Below, piece by piece: positions 16,457 through 26,295 of a DNA stretch of 58,358 nucleotides. Position numbers and translations under genes: made by a program. The stretch comes from Hydrogenophilales bacterium 16-64-40 (GTDB lineage: Bacteria > Pseudomonadota > Gammaproteobacteria > Burkholderiales > Thiobacillaceae). The stretch covers positions 1 through 58,358 of the forward strand of contig NCGX01000017.1 of assembly GCA_002256995.1 (NCBI GenBank), read 5' to 3'. The notes beneath the pieces were generated by a model. The model ran no database searches. It was not told the DNA's origin and worked only from the letters and a program-made list of their open reading frames with translations. Positions within the stretch are counted from its first letter, which is position 1; every line of letters starts with the position of its first letter.

Positions 16457-16777
16457 ATGCCAAGAGGAGACAAATCGAAATACACCGAGAAACAAAAACG
16501 CCAGGCGGAGCACATCGAGCAGGGCTATCGTGACCGCGGCGTTCCCGCGGACGAAGCCGAGGCGCGGGCGTGGGCCACCGTCAACAAAATGACGGGCGGC
16601 GGCAAGAAAAGTGGCTCCGGCCGCGGCAAGGAGGTCGACAAGGCGCCTGCCCGAAAAGGCGGCAGAGCGGGCGGAGCGGCCTCGGCTACGCGCACGGCAG
16701 CCGAACGCAGCGCGTCGGCCAAGAAGGCCGCCCAGACCCGCGCCCGCAACGCGGCGAACAAGAAGGCAGGGTCCTGA
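16457..16777 (+). CDS. basic Lys/Ala-rich protein of the 'plasmid stabilization' type
   Basis: 106 residues from the ATG at 16457. The N-terminus MPRGDKSKYTEKQKRQAEHI and EAEARAWATVNKMTGGGKKSGSG are characteristic of a small widespread family often labelled 'plasmid stabilization protein' without evidence. The C-terminal half is a histone-H1-like Lys/Ala/Arg-rich tail. A DNA-binding role is plausible but not shown. Confidence 0.65.
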   Translation: MPRGDKSKYTEKQKRQAEHIEQGYRDRGVPADEAEARAWATVNKMTGGGKKSGSGRGKEVDKAPARKGGRAGGAASATRTAAERSASAKKAAQTRARNAANKKAGS

Positions 16778-17297
16778 CCCCACAGTAGTCGCGGGTTGCG
16801 GTATGGCCAGGAGGACGGCGGGATCAGCCGTCCTGCAATCGACACGCCGCCCGCCGCAATCCCCAGGCTGCAGCGACGTCGTCACTGCCCGCCGCATCGG
16901 ACCGCTGCGTCAGCGTTTGCCTACAGTGAAGCCCCCTTGCGGCTGACATTTTTCTCAGTTCAGCCGGACATCCGCGCCGCGAGACGAGCGCTACATTGCT
17001 CACATGCTGGATGCGTTGAAGCGGGGGCCGGGGCGTTCTCCCTTACGTGCCCGCTGTTGCGAGGAAACCAGCCGCCTCTTGTTCCAACCTAGGGAGCGTC
17101 GATGAAATTTCATACAGCACTTTTTTTGCATCGATAACGCAAAGATGAAGTACCGCCAGTAATCGCGTCCGCGCTGAATGGGCGCACCCCCACGCAAGCG
17201 GTAGCGCTTTTCTGCCGGCTCCCCAGCAGAAAAGCCTTTCCCTGACCACGCTCTGCTGCAACCGGCTTCACGGTGCGGCACTAAGGAGAAATAGCCC
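16778..17297. other. 520-bp intergenic region upstream of katE
   Basis: No gene seen. It contains a hairpin AGGACGGC/GCCGTCCT at 16812-16834 without a T-run, probably a weak terminator, and a perfect 10-bp inverted repeat GCTTTTCTGC/GCAGAAAAGC at 17206-17235, about 65 bp before katE, which could be an operator. No clear -35/-10 pair was identified. Confidence 0.5.
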
Positions 17298-19385
17298 ATG
17301 GCAAAGCAAAAAAAACCCACGAAGCCGGAAAAAGCATTCCACGCAGGCAACGCGGGCGAACTGCATCAGACGACCGATCAGCGGGACAGCACGCTCACGA
17401 CCAATCAGGGCGTGGCCATCTCGGATAACCAGAATTCGCTCAGAAGCGGCGAGCGCGGGCCGACCTTGCTCGAGGATTTCATCCTGCGTGAAAAGATCAC
17501 CCACTTCGACCATGAGCGCATCCCCGAGCGCATCGTGCACGCGCGTGGCTCCGGGGCGCATGGCTACTTCAAGGCATACGGCGACCTCAGCGATCTCACT
17601 CGGGCGGGGTTCCTGTGCGATCCGAGCATCGAGACCCCGGTGTTCGCGCGCTTCTCCACGGTGGCAGGCGGCGCCGGCTCGGTCGACCTGCCGCGCGACG
17701 TGCGCGGCTTTGCCGTCAAGTTCTATACCCAGGAAGGCAATTTCGACCTGGTCGGCAACAACATCCCGGTGTTCTTCATCCAGGACGCGATCAAGTTCCC
17801 GGATCTCGTCCATGCCGTAAAAATGGAACCCGATCGAGGTTATCCGCAGGCGGCGACGGCCCACGATACGTTCTGGGATTTCGTTTCGCTGATGCCCGAG
17901 AGCTGGCACATGATTCTGTGGGCCATGTCCGACCGTGCCATCCCGCGCTCGCTGCGCATGATGGAAGGCTTCGGGGTGCACACCTTCCGCTTCGTCAATG
18001 CGAAAGGCGAGTCGACTTTCGTGAAATTCCACTGGCGTCCCAAGATCGGCAGCGCGTCGGTGTTGTGGGACGAGGCGGTCAAGATCTGCGGGGCTGACCC
18101 GGATTTTCACCGGCGCGACCTGTTCGAGGCCATCGAACGCGGCGACTTTCCTGAATGGGAGTTGTCGGTGCAGACCTTCGACCAGGCGACAGCCGACGGC
18201 TTTCCGTTCGACGTGCTGGATGCGACCAAGCTGATTCCGGAAGAAATGGTGCCGCTGCAGCCGATCGGGAAAATGGTGTTGAACCGCAATCCGGACAACT
18301 TCTTTGCCGAAACTGAGCAGGTCGCTTTCCACCCCGGACACGTGGTACCCGGCATCGATTTCAGCGACGATCCCCTGCTGCAGGGGCGGCTGTTCTCCTA
18401 TACGGACACGCAGCTGTCGCGTCTGGGCGGGCCCAACTTCCATCAGATTCCGGTCAACCGGCCGCGCTGCCCGATGCACAATTTCCAGCGCGACGCCATT
18501 ATGCAGATGGAGGTTCCGCACGGCCGCGTCAATTACGAGCCCAATTCGCTCGATCCCGCCTCTGTGCGGGAAAATCCCGGCGCAGGCTTCACCACGCACC
18601 CCGCCACGCAAAGCGGCGACAAGCTGCGGGTGCGCTCGGAAACCTTCATGGACCACTACAGCCAGGCCCGCCTGTTCTACCGATCGATGACCGCGCCGGA
18701 ACAGGACCATATCGTCAACGCATTCGCCTTCGAACTGGGCAAGGTGGAAACGCCGGAAGTGCGTTGCCGGGTGCTGGGCCACGTCAAGAACGTGGACGCG
18801 GAACTATGCGAGCGGGTGGAACAGGCGCTGGGGATGGAAGGCCAGGCCTACAACATTCCACCGGCGGTGGAGCCGATCGACATGGCGCCTTCGCCGGCGC
18901 TCAGCCTGCTGGGCAAAGCCGAGCCCACGCTGGCGGGGCGCAAGATCGGGGTGCTGCTGAGCGACGGTTTCGAGCTGGCCATCGTGGATCAGCTGCTGGC
19001 ATTAGCGGAAGGAGAGGGTGCGGTTGTCGATCTGATCGGCCCGCATATCGGCGAAGTCGAATCGGACGGCGACACCGCGGTCAGCCCCAATCATGCGATC
19101 GCCGCGGCGCCGTCGGTGCTGTTCGATAGCGTGGTGCTGGCGGTTTCCGAAGCGGGCGCCGAAGCCATGAAGCGGGAGGCCGCGGTGCTGAATTTCATTC
19201 GCGATGCCTACGCCCACCTGAAGATCATCGGCTTTACCGCATCGTCGATGGCCCTGCTGGAGATGGCCGGCATCGACGTCGATGACGGCGTCGTCGAGCT
19301 GGACAGCAGCGGCGGCGCGACCGCCTACCTCGACATGGCCAAAAAAGGCCGGTTGTGGCCGCGCGCGGCGGTCATTAAGGCGTAA
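17298..19385 (+). CDS. katE: large-subunit catalase HPII
   Basis: Breaks down hydrogen peroxide; 695 residues, the size of clade II catalases. Catalytic histidine in [15 protein letters not shown] (about residue 73), asparagine in [11 protein letters not shown], heme-ligating tyrosine in [14 protein letters not shown] (about 370). From about residue 545 a flavodoxin/DJ-1-like C-terminal domain follows ([20 protein letters not shown] ... [16 protein letters not shown]), characteristic of HPII. GGAG precedes the ATG. It fits the surrounding stress block. Confidence 0.95.
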   Translation: MAKQKKPTKPEKAFHAGNAGELHQTTDQRDSTLTTNQGVAISDNQNSLRSGERGPTLLEDFILREKITHFDHERIPERIVHARGSGAHGYFKAYGDLSDLTRAGFLCDPSIETPVFARFSTVAGGAGSVDLPRDVRGFAVKFYTQEGNFDLVGNNIPVFFIQDAIKFPDLVHAVKMEPDRGYPQAATAHDTFWDFVSLMPESWHMILWAMSDRAIPRSLRMMEGFGVHTFRFVNAKGESTFVKFHWRPKIGSASVLWDEAVKICGADPDFHRRDLFEAIERGDFPEWELSVQTFDQATADGFPFDVLDATKLIPEEMVPLQPIGKMVLNRNPDNFFAETEQVAFHPGHVVPGIDFSDDPLLQGRLFSYTDTQLSRLGGPNFHQIPVNRPRCPMHNFQRDAIMQMEVPHGRVNYEPNSLDPASVRENPGAGFTTHPATQSGDKLRVRSETFMDHYSQARLFYRSMTAPEQDHIVNAFAFELGKVETPEVRCRVLGHVKNVDAELCERVEQALGMEGQAYNIPPAVEPIDMAPSPALSLLGKAEPTLAGRKIGVLLSDGFELAIVDQLLALAEGEGAVVDLIGPHIGEVESDGDTAVSPNHAIAAAPSVLFDSVVLAVSEAGAEAMKREAAVLNFIRDAYAHLKIIGFTASSMALLEMAGIDVDDGVVELDSSGGATAYLDMAKKGRLWPRAAVIKA

Positions 19386-19538
19386 GACGTGGCGTGGCGT
19401 TGGACGGCAAACAGACCCGCAGCGATGCCGCGGATCACCCGCTGGCCGGGGGGCGCCCGCCTCAACTGGAATTTTGCGGCCGGCAATCTCGCCTGAGCAA
19501 GATTTCCACCCCATCAACAATGTTCTAAGGAATTCAGC

Positions 19539-19925
19539 ATGAACAACAGCCCAGACAGCAACATTCGCGACGGCGAAGTCCCGATCTACGACGCGGTCAA
19601 GCACCTGACCCGTGACGAACTCGACGCAACGGTGAGGCGAAACGCCGCCGCCATGAACTTCGATCTCACGGACGAGCACCTGAACGTGATCCATTCCCTG
19701 ATCGAGCACTACAAGCAGGACTGCGCGACGCGCGACTGCCTGGCTGCGCACGAGCATATGCGTTTTCTGGAAGAGGCCTATGCGTTCAAGGGGGGTAGCA
19801 AGTACCTCTATATGCTGTTTGACGCCGTGCCGGGCACCCGCGGCGTGCTGATGCCGATCCATGAGCTGGCCGGCCTGCCCGCCCTGCAGCTGGAAACGGA
19901 CGAGGGCTTCGGCACGGCATTCTGA
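19539..19925 (+). CDS. DsrC/TusE-family protein lacking the C-terminal cysteines
   Basis: 128 residues. The middle and C-terminal part match the DsrC/TusE sulfur-carrier fold: LTDEHLNVIHSLIEHYKQ, FLEEAYAFKGGSKYLYMLFD, IHELAGLPALQL. True DsrC and TusE end in a conserved cysteine after PxxxC; here the tail reads ETDEGFGTAF and neither redox cysteine is in place. The two cysteines present (DCATRDC, mid-protein) are elsewhere. It therefore cannot carry sulfur in the usual way and is probably a regulatory or structural paralogue. It lies 153 bp after katE. Confidence 0.8.
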   Translation: MNNSPDSNIRDGEVPIYDAVKHLTRDELDATVRRNAAAMNFDLTDEHLNVIHSLIEHYKQDCATRDCLAAHEHMRFLEEAYAFKGGSKYLYMLFDAVPGTRGVLMPIHELAGLPALQLETDEGFGTAF

Positions 19926-20049
19926 GCGGAACCTGCGCATCGCGCCCGAACCCGAATCCGGGTGTCAGGACAGCTCCGGCGGCCCGGGTCTGGTGATTTA
20001 GGCCGCGGCAGGGTATACACCTTCCTCGCGATGATCGCTGCGGGGATAC

Positions 20050-21225
20050 ATGATGGAACAGAGCAAGGACGTGCCCGAAGGCGCAGCAGGCCATGTGACC
20101 GTGATGGAGGGCCCGGATCCGTCCATACCGCAGATCCGGACTGAAACCCATAGTGTTCCGCTGACGCTGCTGACCGTGTTCGCGGTCATTTTTATTCTGG
20201 ATTGGGCGCAGACGGTATTCATCCCCCTGGTGCTGGGCGTGGTCGTGAGCTATGCGCTTTCGCCGCTGGTCACCCAGCTGCACAAGTGGCACGTCCCTCG
20301 TACGGTTGGCGCGGCGGCATTGCTGCTGCTGATTGTGGGCGGGATCGGCTCAATGGCGTTTTCGCTGCATGACGAGACCGTCAGCATGATTGAAACCTTG
20401 CCCGAGGCGGCCCAGAAATTACGCCAGACCTTGCGCACGCAACGGAGTGGGCCTACCGGCGCGATTGAAAACGTACAGAAGGCGGTGGATGAGATCGAGC
20501 ATGCGGCGAGCGAGACGGCTGCAAAGCCGGCCGTGGTTCCCCGCGGGGTGACGCGGGTGCAAATCGAAGAGCCCAAGTTCAACCTGCGGGACTATCTGTG
20601 GAGCGGCACGATCGGGGCGCTGTCCTTCATCAGCCTTGCCGTGATGGTGTTGGTCCTGACCTTTTTCCTGATGGCGTCGGGCGACACGTTCCGCCGCAAA
20701 CTGGTCAAGCTCTCCGGTCCCACCCTCAGCAAGAAAAGAATCACCGTTCAGATGCTGAATGAAATCACCAGCCAAATTCAGCGTTATCTGCTGGTCCAGG
20801 TATTTACCAGCACGCTCGTCGGCATCGCAACCTGGCTCGCTTTTCTCTGGGTCGGCATGGAGCATGCCGCGGTGTGGGGAGTGGCGGCCGGCGTCCTCAA
20901 CCTCATTCCCTACCTGGGCGCGATCATCATTACCGGCGGCACGACGCTGGTGGCGTTTATGCAGTTCGGCACCATGGGCATGGCGTTGACGGTGGGTACG
21001 ATCTCGCTGGTGATCAACAGTATTGAAGGCTATCTGCTGACCCCCTGGCTCAGCGGCCGCGCCAGCCGCATGAACGCGGTGGTGGTATTTGCCGGCATCC
21101 TGTTCTGGGGATGGCTGTGGGGCGCATGGGGGCTGCTGCTCGGTATGCCGATCATGATGGCCATCAAGTCGGTTTGCGACCGCGTCGAGGCGTTCACGCC
21201 GGTCGGCGAATTCATGGGCGACTGA
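20050..21225 (+). CDS. AI-2E family (PerM-like) transporter
   Basis: 391-residue membrane protein with about eight helices: an N-terminal pair (LTLLTVFAVIFILDWAQTVFIPLVLGVVVSYAL), a cytoplasmic/periplasmic insertion (about 110-180), and a C-terminal bundle including LNLIPYLGAIIITGGTTLVAF and NSIEGYLLTPWLSGRASRMNAVVVF, which are family hallmarks. Substrate unknown; members export small molecules or act in Na+/H+ exchange. It starts at an ATGATG. Confidence 0.88.
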   Translation: MMEQSKDVPEGAAGHVTVMEGPDPSIPQIRTETHSVPLTLLTVFAVIFILDWAQTVFIPLVLGVVVSYALSPLVTQLHKWHVPRTVGAAALLLLIVGGIGSMAFSLHDETVSMIETLPEAAQKLRQTLRTQRSGPTGAIENVQKAVDEIEHAASETAAKPAVVPRGVTRVQIEEPKFNLRDYLWSGTIGALSFISLAVMVLVLTFFLMASGDTFRRKLVKLSGPTLSKKRITVQMLNEITSQIQRYLLVQVFTSTLVGIATWLAFLWVGMEHAAVWGVAAGVLNLIPYLGAIIITGGTTLVAFMQFGTMGMALTVGTISLVINSIEGYLLTPWLSGRASRMNAVVVFAGILFWGWLWGAWGLLLGMPIMMAIKSVCDRVEAFTPVGEFMGD

Positions 21226-21478
21226 CCCCAAGTCGGGTCGCCGCAGTCGGCTCCATACCGCCTACTCCGGTGCTTCATTTTTTCCTACGCATGGATGCGT
21301 GTCCCGCTGATACCCGCGGCAGTGGGCACTGCTTACAGTTGCAATACGGCGGCGACGGCATCGTGTTGGCTTCGACCAGCGCGGCTGGCGTCGGTGGACA
21401 TAATGCCGGCCATTCGCTGCAAGATCAGGCGTCGCCGTGTTCTCAACCAACGTCGAACCAGAAGAAAAGGAAATCCAG

Positions 21479-21793
21479 ATGAAATCAACTCAATTTATCG
21501 GTGCCAGCCTGTTGGCGGCAAGCCTGCTTGGAATGGTCGGGTGCACGGTGATGCGCGAGCAATCCACCGTCGGCCAGGCGGTGGACGACACGGCCATCAC
21601 GACACAGGTCAAAGCCCGTTTCGCGGAAAGCCCAGTGGTCAGCGTCATGGCGATCAGCGTTGAAACCATGCATGGCACCGTGCAGCTGTCCGGCTTTGCC
21701 AAGAACGAAACCGAGCGGACCACGGCCGAATCGATCGCACGCAGCGTGCCGAACGTGAAGGCCGTCAAGAACGACATCATCGTTCGGCCGTAG
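21479..21793 (+). CDS. BON-domain lipoprotein (OsmY-like)
   Basis: 104 residues from the ATG at 21479 (AAGGAAA upstream). Lipoprotein signal with lipobox LGMVGC, then one BON domain ([17 protein letters not shown] ... [51 protein letters not shown]). BON proteins bind phospholipid and protect the envelope in osmotic stress. The 253 bp before it hold no gene. Confidence 0.87.
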   Translation: MKSTQFIGASLLAASLLGMVGCTVMREQSTVGQAVDDTAITTQVKARFAESPVVSVMAISVETMHGTVQLSGFAKNETERTTAESIARSVPNVKAVKNDIIVRP

Positions 21794-21861
21794 CTCACGG
21801 CGTGCACCGGTTGCATTGCCGGTGCGCAATTTTCTGTCGGCTCACAAAAAAGGAGAGAAAC

Positions 21862-22077
21862 ATGAACTGGGACATCATCGAGGGCAACTGGAAGCAGGCC
21901 AAAGGCAAGCTGAAGGAACAGTGGGGCAAGCTCACGGACGACGACTTCGACACCATCAATGGTCGTCGGGAGCAGCTCGCCGGGAAAATTCAGGAGCGCT
22001 ACGGCCTTTCGCGGGATGACGCTGAAAAGCAAGTCGACGAATGGCAAAATCAGGCGCGCGACGACTGGTTTCATTAA
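21862..22077 (+). CDS. CsbD family stress protein
   Basis: 71 residues, textbook Csb[63 protein letters not shown] precedes the ATG. General-stress genes of this family are RpoS or SigB controlled in other bacteria; the biochemical function is unknown. Confidence 0.9.
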   Translation: MNWDIIEGNWKQAKGKLKEQWGKLTDDDFDTINGRREQLAGKIQERYGLSRDDAEKQVDEWQNQARDDWFH

Positions 22078-22243
22078 ACCGCAGACGTCGCGGGATGGGG
22101 CGCCAGTCGGGCCGGTGTCGCGCATGAGCCCCACCCTGATCGGGCCCTCGGTCAGCCCGGCTACGCGTACGCGTTACAGAGGGTGAAATGGTTCACGCGC
22201 TGTCCATTCGCAAGCGTCGCCCCTGCAATGGAAAGGAGTGACC

Positions 22244-22795
22244 ATGAGAATCAAGCACCTGATATTCGGTGAACGTTCATTGACCAAGGTGGCCGGCCTT
22301 TTTTCCGGCAAGGGCGAGGCGGAAACCGCCGCGCAGCAGCTGAGGGAGGCGGCCCGGCTGGACGACCCCCAGGTGTACGTAGTGGGGCCGCCCGATGGGG
22401 CCGCCGCCAACAGCGCTGCGTTGTCCCGCAAGCTGGAGCCCGAACAGGCGGGCATCTGGCGCACCCTGATCCGCGCGCACGTGGTCGCCGGCAGCGCCGG
22501 CGTCGTCGCCGGTATCCTGGTTTATCTGGGCTTCCTCTCGGCGGACACCGCCGCCGTCGAAAGCACACCTGGAATGAGTCTGGTGGCCATGGTCTTTTTC
22601 GGCGGCCTGATCGGCCTGCTGCTGGGCGGCTTGTTGACGGCGCGCCCCGATCACGCCTGGGTGATTGCCACCGTGCGGCGGGCGGTGCGGCAGGGGCGCT
22701 GGGCCGTGGTCGTCCACCCGCTGAGCCAGCAGCAGCTCGACGCGGCCATGCAGGAACTGCGCGCCCGCAGCGATCGCGTGGTGCGCAGCCTGTAG
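22244..22795 (+). CDS. membrane protein of the general-stress block, unknown
   Basis: 183 residues from the ATG at 22244 (AAAGGAG upstream). The N-terminal half is an alternating-type fold (VAGLFSGKGEAETAAQQLREAARLDDPQVYVVGP); two membrane helices follow (VVAGSAGVVAGILVYLGFL and MSLVAMVFFGGLIGLLLGGLL), then a short C-terminal domain (WAVVVHPLSQQQLDAAMQEL). The overall layout resembles the 199-residue protein at 24136-24735: a flank-like domain, a glycine-rich middle and a closing domain. Confidence 0.7.
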   Translation: MRIKHLIFGERSLTKVAGLFSGKGEAETAAQQLREAARLDDPQVYVVGPPDGAAANSAALSRKLEPEQAGIWRTLIRAHVVAGSAGVVAGILVYLGFLSADTAAVESTPGMSLVAMVFFGGLIGLLLGGLLTARPDHAWVIATVRRAVRQGRWAVVVHPLSQQQLDAAMQELRARSDRVVRSL

Positions 22796-22833
22796 GCACG
22801 CGCCGGCGCACGAAAGCCCGGGGCCCCGCCGAC

Positions 22834-23340
22834 ATGGATGGCGCAATCGACTGGGACGCGCTCTTCGTGCCTTCCCTCCACCTCGGCGAAATCGTTTTGC
22901 GGGGGTCGGCGGTCTATCTGTTTCTGTTTTTCCTACTGCGCATGCTGCGGCGGGAAGCCGGGCATATAGGCATCTCCGACATGGTGGTGGTGGTGCTCAT
23001 TGCCGACGCCGCGCAGAACGCCATGGCGAGCGAGTACACCTCGCTGACCGAGGGTGCAATCCTGGTCACCACGATTGCCTTCTGGGACTACTTCCTGGAT
23101 TGGCTCAGCTTCAGGGTGCGTGTCGTGCGCCGGCTGCTTCGCCCGGCTCCGCTGATCTTGATCGCGGACGGACGTCTGCAAAGGCAGAATCTGGCGCGGG
23201 AAAAGATCCAAGAAGAGGAACTGATCGGGCAGTTGCGCGAAAAAGGGGTCCGCAGCGTGGACGATGTGGAGACGTGCTATCTGGAATCGAGTGGACGCAT
23301 TAGCGTGATTCCCCGACGCTCAAGCGGTACGGGCACCTGA
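22834..23340 (+). CDS. DUF421 membrane protein (YetF-like)
   Basis: 168 residues with three N-terminal membrane helices (GEIVLRGSAVYLFLFFLLRML, ISDMVVVVLIADAAQNAMA, GAILVTTIAFWDYFLDWLSF) followed by the DUF421 cytoplasmic domain (APLILIADGRLQRQNLAREKIQEEELIGQLREKGV, YLESSGRISVI). Function unknown; the family occurs in sporulation and stress loci. Confidence 0.85.
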   Translation: MDGAIDWDALFVPSLHLGEIVLRGSAVYLFLFFLLRMLRREAGHIGISDMVVVVLIADAAQNAMASEYTSLTEGAILVTTIAFWDYFLDWLSFRVRVVRRLLRPAPLILIADGRLQRQNLAREKIQEEELIGQLREKGVRSVDDVETCYLESSGRISVIPRRSSGTGT

Positions 23341-23485
23341 ACCGCCGCTGACACACCACGCTTTTGACACACCAAGCTTTGAAACGGCCTGCACGCCGCG
23401 ACCCACGCGCGCTCCTGGCGCGCGCTGCGGGCAGCGGAACGCAGCGACGCCTCGTTCGCTTTGCCTGCGGCGGCGCTGCGAACGC

Positions 23486-23968
23486 TCAGGCGGCAGCCTG
23501 TTCGAGCTCTGCCAGCAGTTCTTCCTTGCGCGATTGAAGCGCGTCCCGCATCTTCACCAGATCGACCTTGCTCGCGCGCGCTTTCGGGAACATCTCGTTG
23601 CGCTCTTCTTTGACGTGATGGTCGATGTACTCGCCCAGCACCAATACCTTGGCGTCGTACAGCGGATCGCCGGGCTGCATGGATTGGATCTGGGCAATGA
23701 GGTCCTTGGCCGTCGTGTGCTCCACTTCAGCCTCGTTCATCATGAGTTCATCCTTGATCGCCTTGCGAACCGGCGGATAGAAGATTTCTTCCTCAATCTG
23801 CGCATGCACGGTCAATTCCAGGCAGATTTTTTCAGCCAGCTGGCGTTTCTTTTCCCGGGTGTTGCCGCGCGCTTTGGTCAACTCCTCGAATTCCGTGAAC
23901 ATTTTCTTGACGGCCTTGTGGTCGGCATCGAGCAGATCGCACGCATCTTTCTGTTTTGCTGTGGGCAT
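23486..23968 (-). CDS. hemerythrin HHE domain protein
   Basis: 160 residues from the ATG at 23968 (GAAAGGA six bases upstream; the longer frame adds no homologous sequence). A hemerythrin-type four-helix bundle with di-iron ligands: DADHKAVKKMFTEFEEL, HAQIEEEIFYPPV, EAEVEHTTAKDL, EYIDHHVKEERNEMFP. Such proteins bind oxygen or NO or sense redox state. The 145 bp between it and the convergent DUF421 gene carry a short direct repeat GACACACCA(C/A)GCTTT but no gene. Confidence 0.88.
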   Translation of the reverse strand: MPTAKQKDACDLLDADHKAVKKMFTEFEELTKARGNTREKKRQLAEKICLELTVHAQIEEEIFYPPVRKAIKDELMMNEAEVEHTTAKDLIAQIQSMQPGDPLYDAKVLVLGEYIDHHVKEERNEMFPKARASKVDLVKMRDALQSRKEELLAELEQAAA

Positions 23969-24135
23969 GATCATTCCTTTCAAAAATATTGCGTTCGTAC
24001 GTTTCGGGGTCGACAACCTCACGTCCGGGGTTGCATGGCTATTTGACGGCCTCGCGTCTCCCGCTTCAAGCGTGTTTTGTCGCGACTTGCTGTCAGACAA
24101 TGCCTACCAAATGCATGCCGCCCGACATTCGAGGT

Positions 24136-24735
24136 TCAAGGCTGCGACTGTCGCGGTTCCGCACGAGCGATCGCTGTGCCGGGTGCCAGCGGATTGAAAT
24201 CGATCCAGTCCCCGTTCTCCAAGGTCCCTTCCGCTGCTTCCAGTTCGTCTGCCCACACGCCCAGAATTTCGATCGCGGCTTCCTGTTCGGCGGGTGTCGC
24301 CACCGCAACGGCCAGCAGCATCCCAGCCTTGCGCGGCGCTGCGTCGGCGCTCGGCTCACCGCGGGGACTGGCGGAATCGGCAGGCGCCTCGGGTTCTTCC
24401 ATGTTTTTCAGCGCCCCCACCAGCGCGCCGGTATAGGCGCCGACTGCGGCGCCCAGTACGGGGGCTCCCGGCCCCAGTACTGGGAGCGTGGCCACGCCCA
24501 CCAGGGCTCCCGCCCCCACCCCGCCGGCTGCCCCGCGCACTGCGCCGGCTCTGGCCTCGTGCGTCCCTGCTGACTCATCCTCGTCCCCGCCCACTGGATG
24601 GGTGGCATGTTGGCCTTGAGGGTTGACATAGAACAGGCTCATTTCCCGGGCGGGAAATCCGGCCCGCAACAATTCACGGCGGGCGCTTTCTGCGTCAGCC
24701 TGTTGGCTGTAACGACCGACAATAAGGGTTTTCAT
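24136..24735 (-). CDS. general stress protein with glycine-zipper middle
   Basis: 199 residues from the ATG at 24735 (AAAAGGAG upstream). The N-terminal domain (MKTLIVGRYSQQADAESARRELLRAGF) resembles the 'heat-induced/general stress' fold, followed by a Gly/Ala-rich membrane-inserting region (AVRGAAGGVGAGALVGVATLPVLGPGAPVLGAAVGAYTGALVGAL) and an acidic C-terminal domain. Such proteins are common in stress clusters; function unknown. Confidence 0.72.
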   Translation of the reverse strand: MKTLIVGRYSQQADAESARRELLRAGFPAREMSLFYVNPQGQHATHPVGGDEDESAGTHEARAGAVRGAAGGVGAGALVGVATLPVLGPGAPVLGAAVGAYTGALVGALKNMEEPEAPADSASPRGEPSADAAPRKAGMLLAVAVATPAEQEAAIEILGVWADELEAAEGTLENGDWIDFNPLAPGTAIARAEPRQSQP

Positions 24736-25077
24736 CCCACGCTCCTTTTTACTCTGACTGGTCACCATGGCAGGCAAGCCTTGACTTGACTCGCCTTGCC
24801 CCCCGCGCATCTCGGCAGCCGTGATTCCCGCCTGCTCGGCGCGCATCTCAAAGCCAATATTCGAAGCGGAGCCTCAACCGCAGCGGGCATCGGTGCCATT
24901 CCGTGTGATCGATGCGGTTGGAGGCGTCGCGGTCCTTGACGAACGCGTTGTCCATCGGACGCGCAAAGTCGACCCCGAGGTCACGCAACTGAGTTGCCGC
25001 CCGGGACCGTCCGCTGGGCTGGCCCGATCAGCTTCGGCAACGAAGAACGCTGCATCCGTACTTTACTTTGCTGCCGG
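24736..25077. other. 342-bp gap with possible gene remnant
   Basis: On the minus strand 24848-24990 reads LRDLGVDFARPMDNAFVKDR... ending RLRFEYWL plus stop. It looks protein-like and could be the 3' end of a decayed gene, but upstream frame continuity and a start are missing, and the family is not recognised. Nothing else was seen. Confidence 0.35.
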
Positions 25078-25368
25078 TCAAGGCTCGCGGGCAGCCTCCC
25101 GCTTGGCCGCGTCGCCGGCGGTGCGTTTGCGGCGCAGGACACTGCCCGACGACAGCGCCAACGCGAGCACCTGCCGTGCCACCACCCCGGCCACCAGTGA
25201 CCCGCCTACAGAACGCCACGGTTTGCGCCGCACCAGCCATGCCCCGGCCAGCACTGCGACAGACACGCTTGCAAGCGGATGCGAGCGCACGAACTCGCGC
25301 GCTCGCGGAGCAGCCGCGTGGACAACCTCAACGATGTCCGCGTCCGCGCGGTCGTTCTCCTGGCCCAT
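25078..25368 (-). CDS. YqjD-operon-like membrane protein
   Basis: 96 residues from the ATG at 25368, two bases after the stop of the DUF883 gene, so translationally coupled. It has a short charged N-terminus, a helix FVRSHPLASVSVAVLAGAWLVRRKP and a second hydrophobic helix SVGGSLVAGVVARQVLALALS. The layout parallels the second genes of yqjDEK-like clusters. Function unknown. Confidence 0.65.
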   Translation of the reverse strand: MGQENDRADADIVEVVHAAAPRAREFVRSHPLASVSVAVLAGAWLVRRKPWRSVGGSLVAGVVARQVLALALSSGSVLRRKRTAGDAAKREAAREP

Positions 25369-25370
25369 GG

Positions 25371-25664
25371 CTAGTGGTGCCGGTGTTGCTTGCCGAACAG
25401 CCCCGCCAGCAGCGCGATCGCCGCGCCCGTTGCTGCCGCCATCAGCAGGGATTTCAACGGCTGCGCTTGCACATACTGGGCGGCCTGGTCGGTCGTGTGG
25501 GTGATGGACTCGCGTGCCCGCGCCGCACTGCTGCGCACGGCTTCGCCGCCTCGCGTCGCGAGTTCCTCGGCGCCTGCACGTGCCTCCTCGACCGAACGGC
25601 GCGCGTGTTCGCTCGCTGCAATTTCGCCGGCACTCTTGGGTTCTGCGTTGGGAAAGGTTTCCAT
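25371..25664 (-). CDS. DUF883 (ElaB/YqjD) family membrane-anchored protein
   Basis: 97 residues from the ATG at 25664 (GGAG six bases upstream; an ATG four codons earlier is possible). An amphipathic helical N-terminus (RRSVEEARAGAEELATRGGEAVRSSAARARESI) is followed by a C-terminal anchor QPLKSLLMAAATGAAIALLAGLFG. In E. coli, YqjD and ElaB bind ribosomes at the inner membrane in stationary phase. Confidence 0.83.
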   Translation of the reverse strand: METFPNAEPKSAGEIAASEHARRSVEEARAGAEELATRGGEAVRSSAARARESITHTTDQAAQYVQAQPLKSLLMAAATGAAIALLAGLFGKQHRHH

Positions 25665-25957
25665 CGGATTCTCCATCTCTAAAGGTCTGAAAATTGAGCC
25701 AGCAGCGCACTGCCAACCCGGACCCAAGCTTACGGCGGGCGTCGGGCGGACGGTAGGAGACAGGGTCTCGTGCGCATGTCCGTCAACGCGTTGGCCCGAT
25801 GTAGGCGGCCGCTGACAATCCGATGGATGACATGCGCATCGGACAGGGCCTACATGTCCCGGCACTGTTCGCCGAGGCGAATCGCGGCGCAGTCCGACAG
25901 CGATGCCTGAGCAATTGCGCCATGATGCATGCGACTTCACTGCAAGGAGATAACGTC

Positions 25958-26131
25958 ATGCTTAAATGGGCGCTGATTTTTTTCATCATTTCGCTGGTGG
26001 CCGGCGTGTTTGGATTCACCGGGATTGCGTCAGGTGCGGCCGCCGTGGCCAAGATCCTGTTCTACATCGCAGTCGCCCTGTTCCTGCTGTTCCTGGTGCT
26101 GGGCGTGATCGCGCTGAACGCCGTCAAGTAG
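25958..26131 (+). CDS. DUF1328 small membrane protein (first copy)
   Basis: 57 residues: [22 protein letters not shown], then [31 protein letters not shown]; two hydrophobic helices, typical of the UPF0391/YtjA family. AAGGAGA precedes the ATG. Function unknown, stress-associated. The second copy follows at 26296. Confidence 0.88.
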   Translation: MLKWALIFFIISLVAGVFGFTGIASGAAAVAKILFYIAVALFLLFLVLGVIALNAVK

Positions 26132-26295
26132 CCGCAATGCTTCGCCTCAAGGGATTGCTGTAGGCGCAGTCTGACAACAACTTCGTCGATCGCTGATAGC
26201 CCGGGCGCGTCACCTGTTTAGGCTGACAGGATTGCTTCGCAGCGTGCGCAATTACGATCTGTTTGCCCGCTTGCGGGGAACCCAAGGAGAACTCC

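Noticed and set aside
17268-18782. 504-codon open frame on the minus strand
   Set aside because: Antisense shadow of katE; His/Arg/Gly-rich with no domain, caused by GC-rich codon usage.
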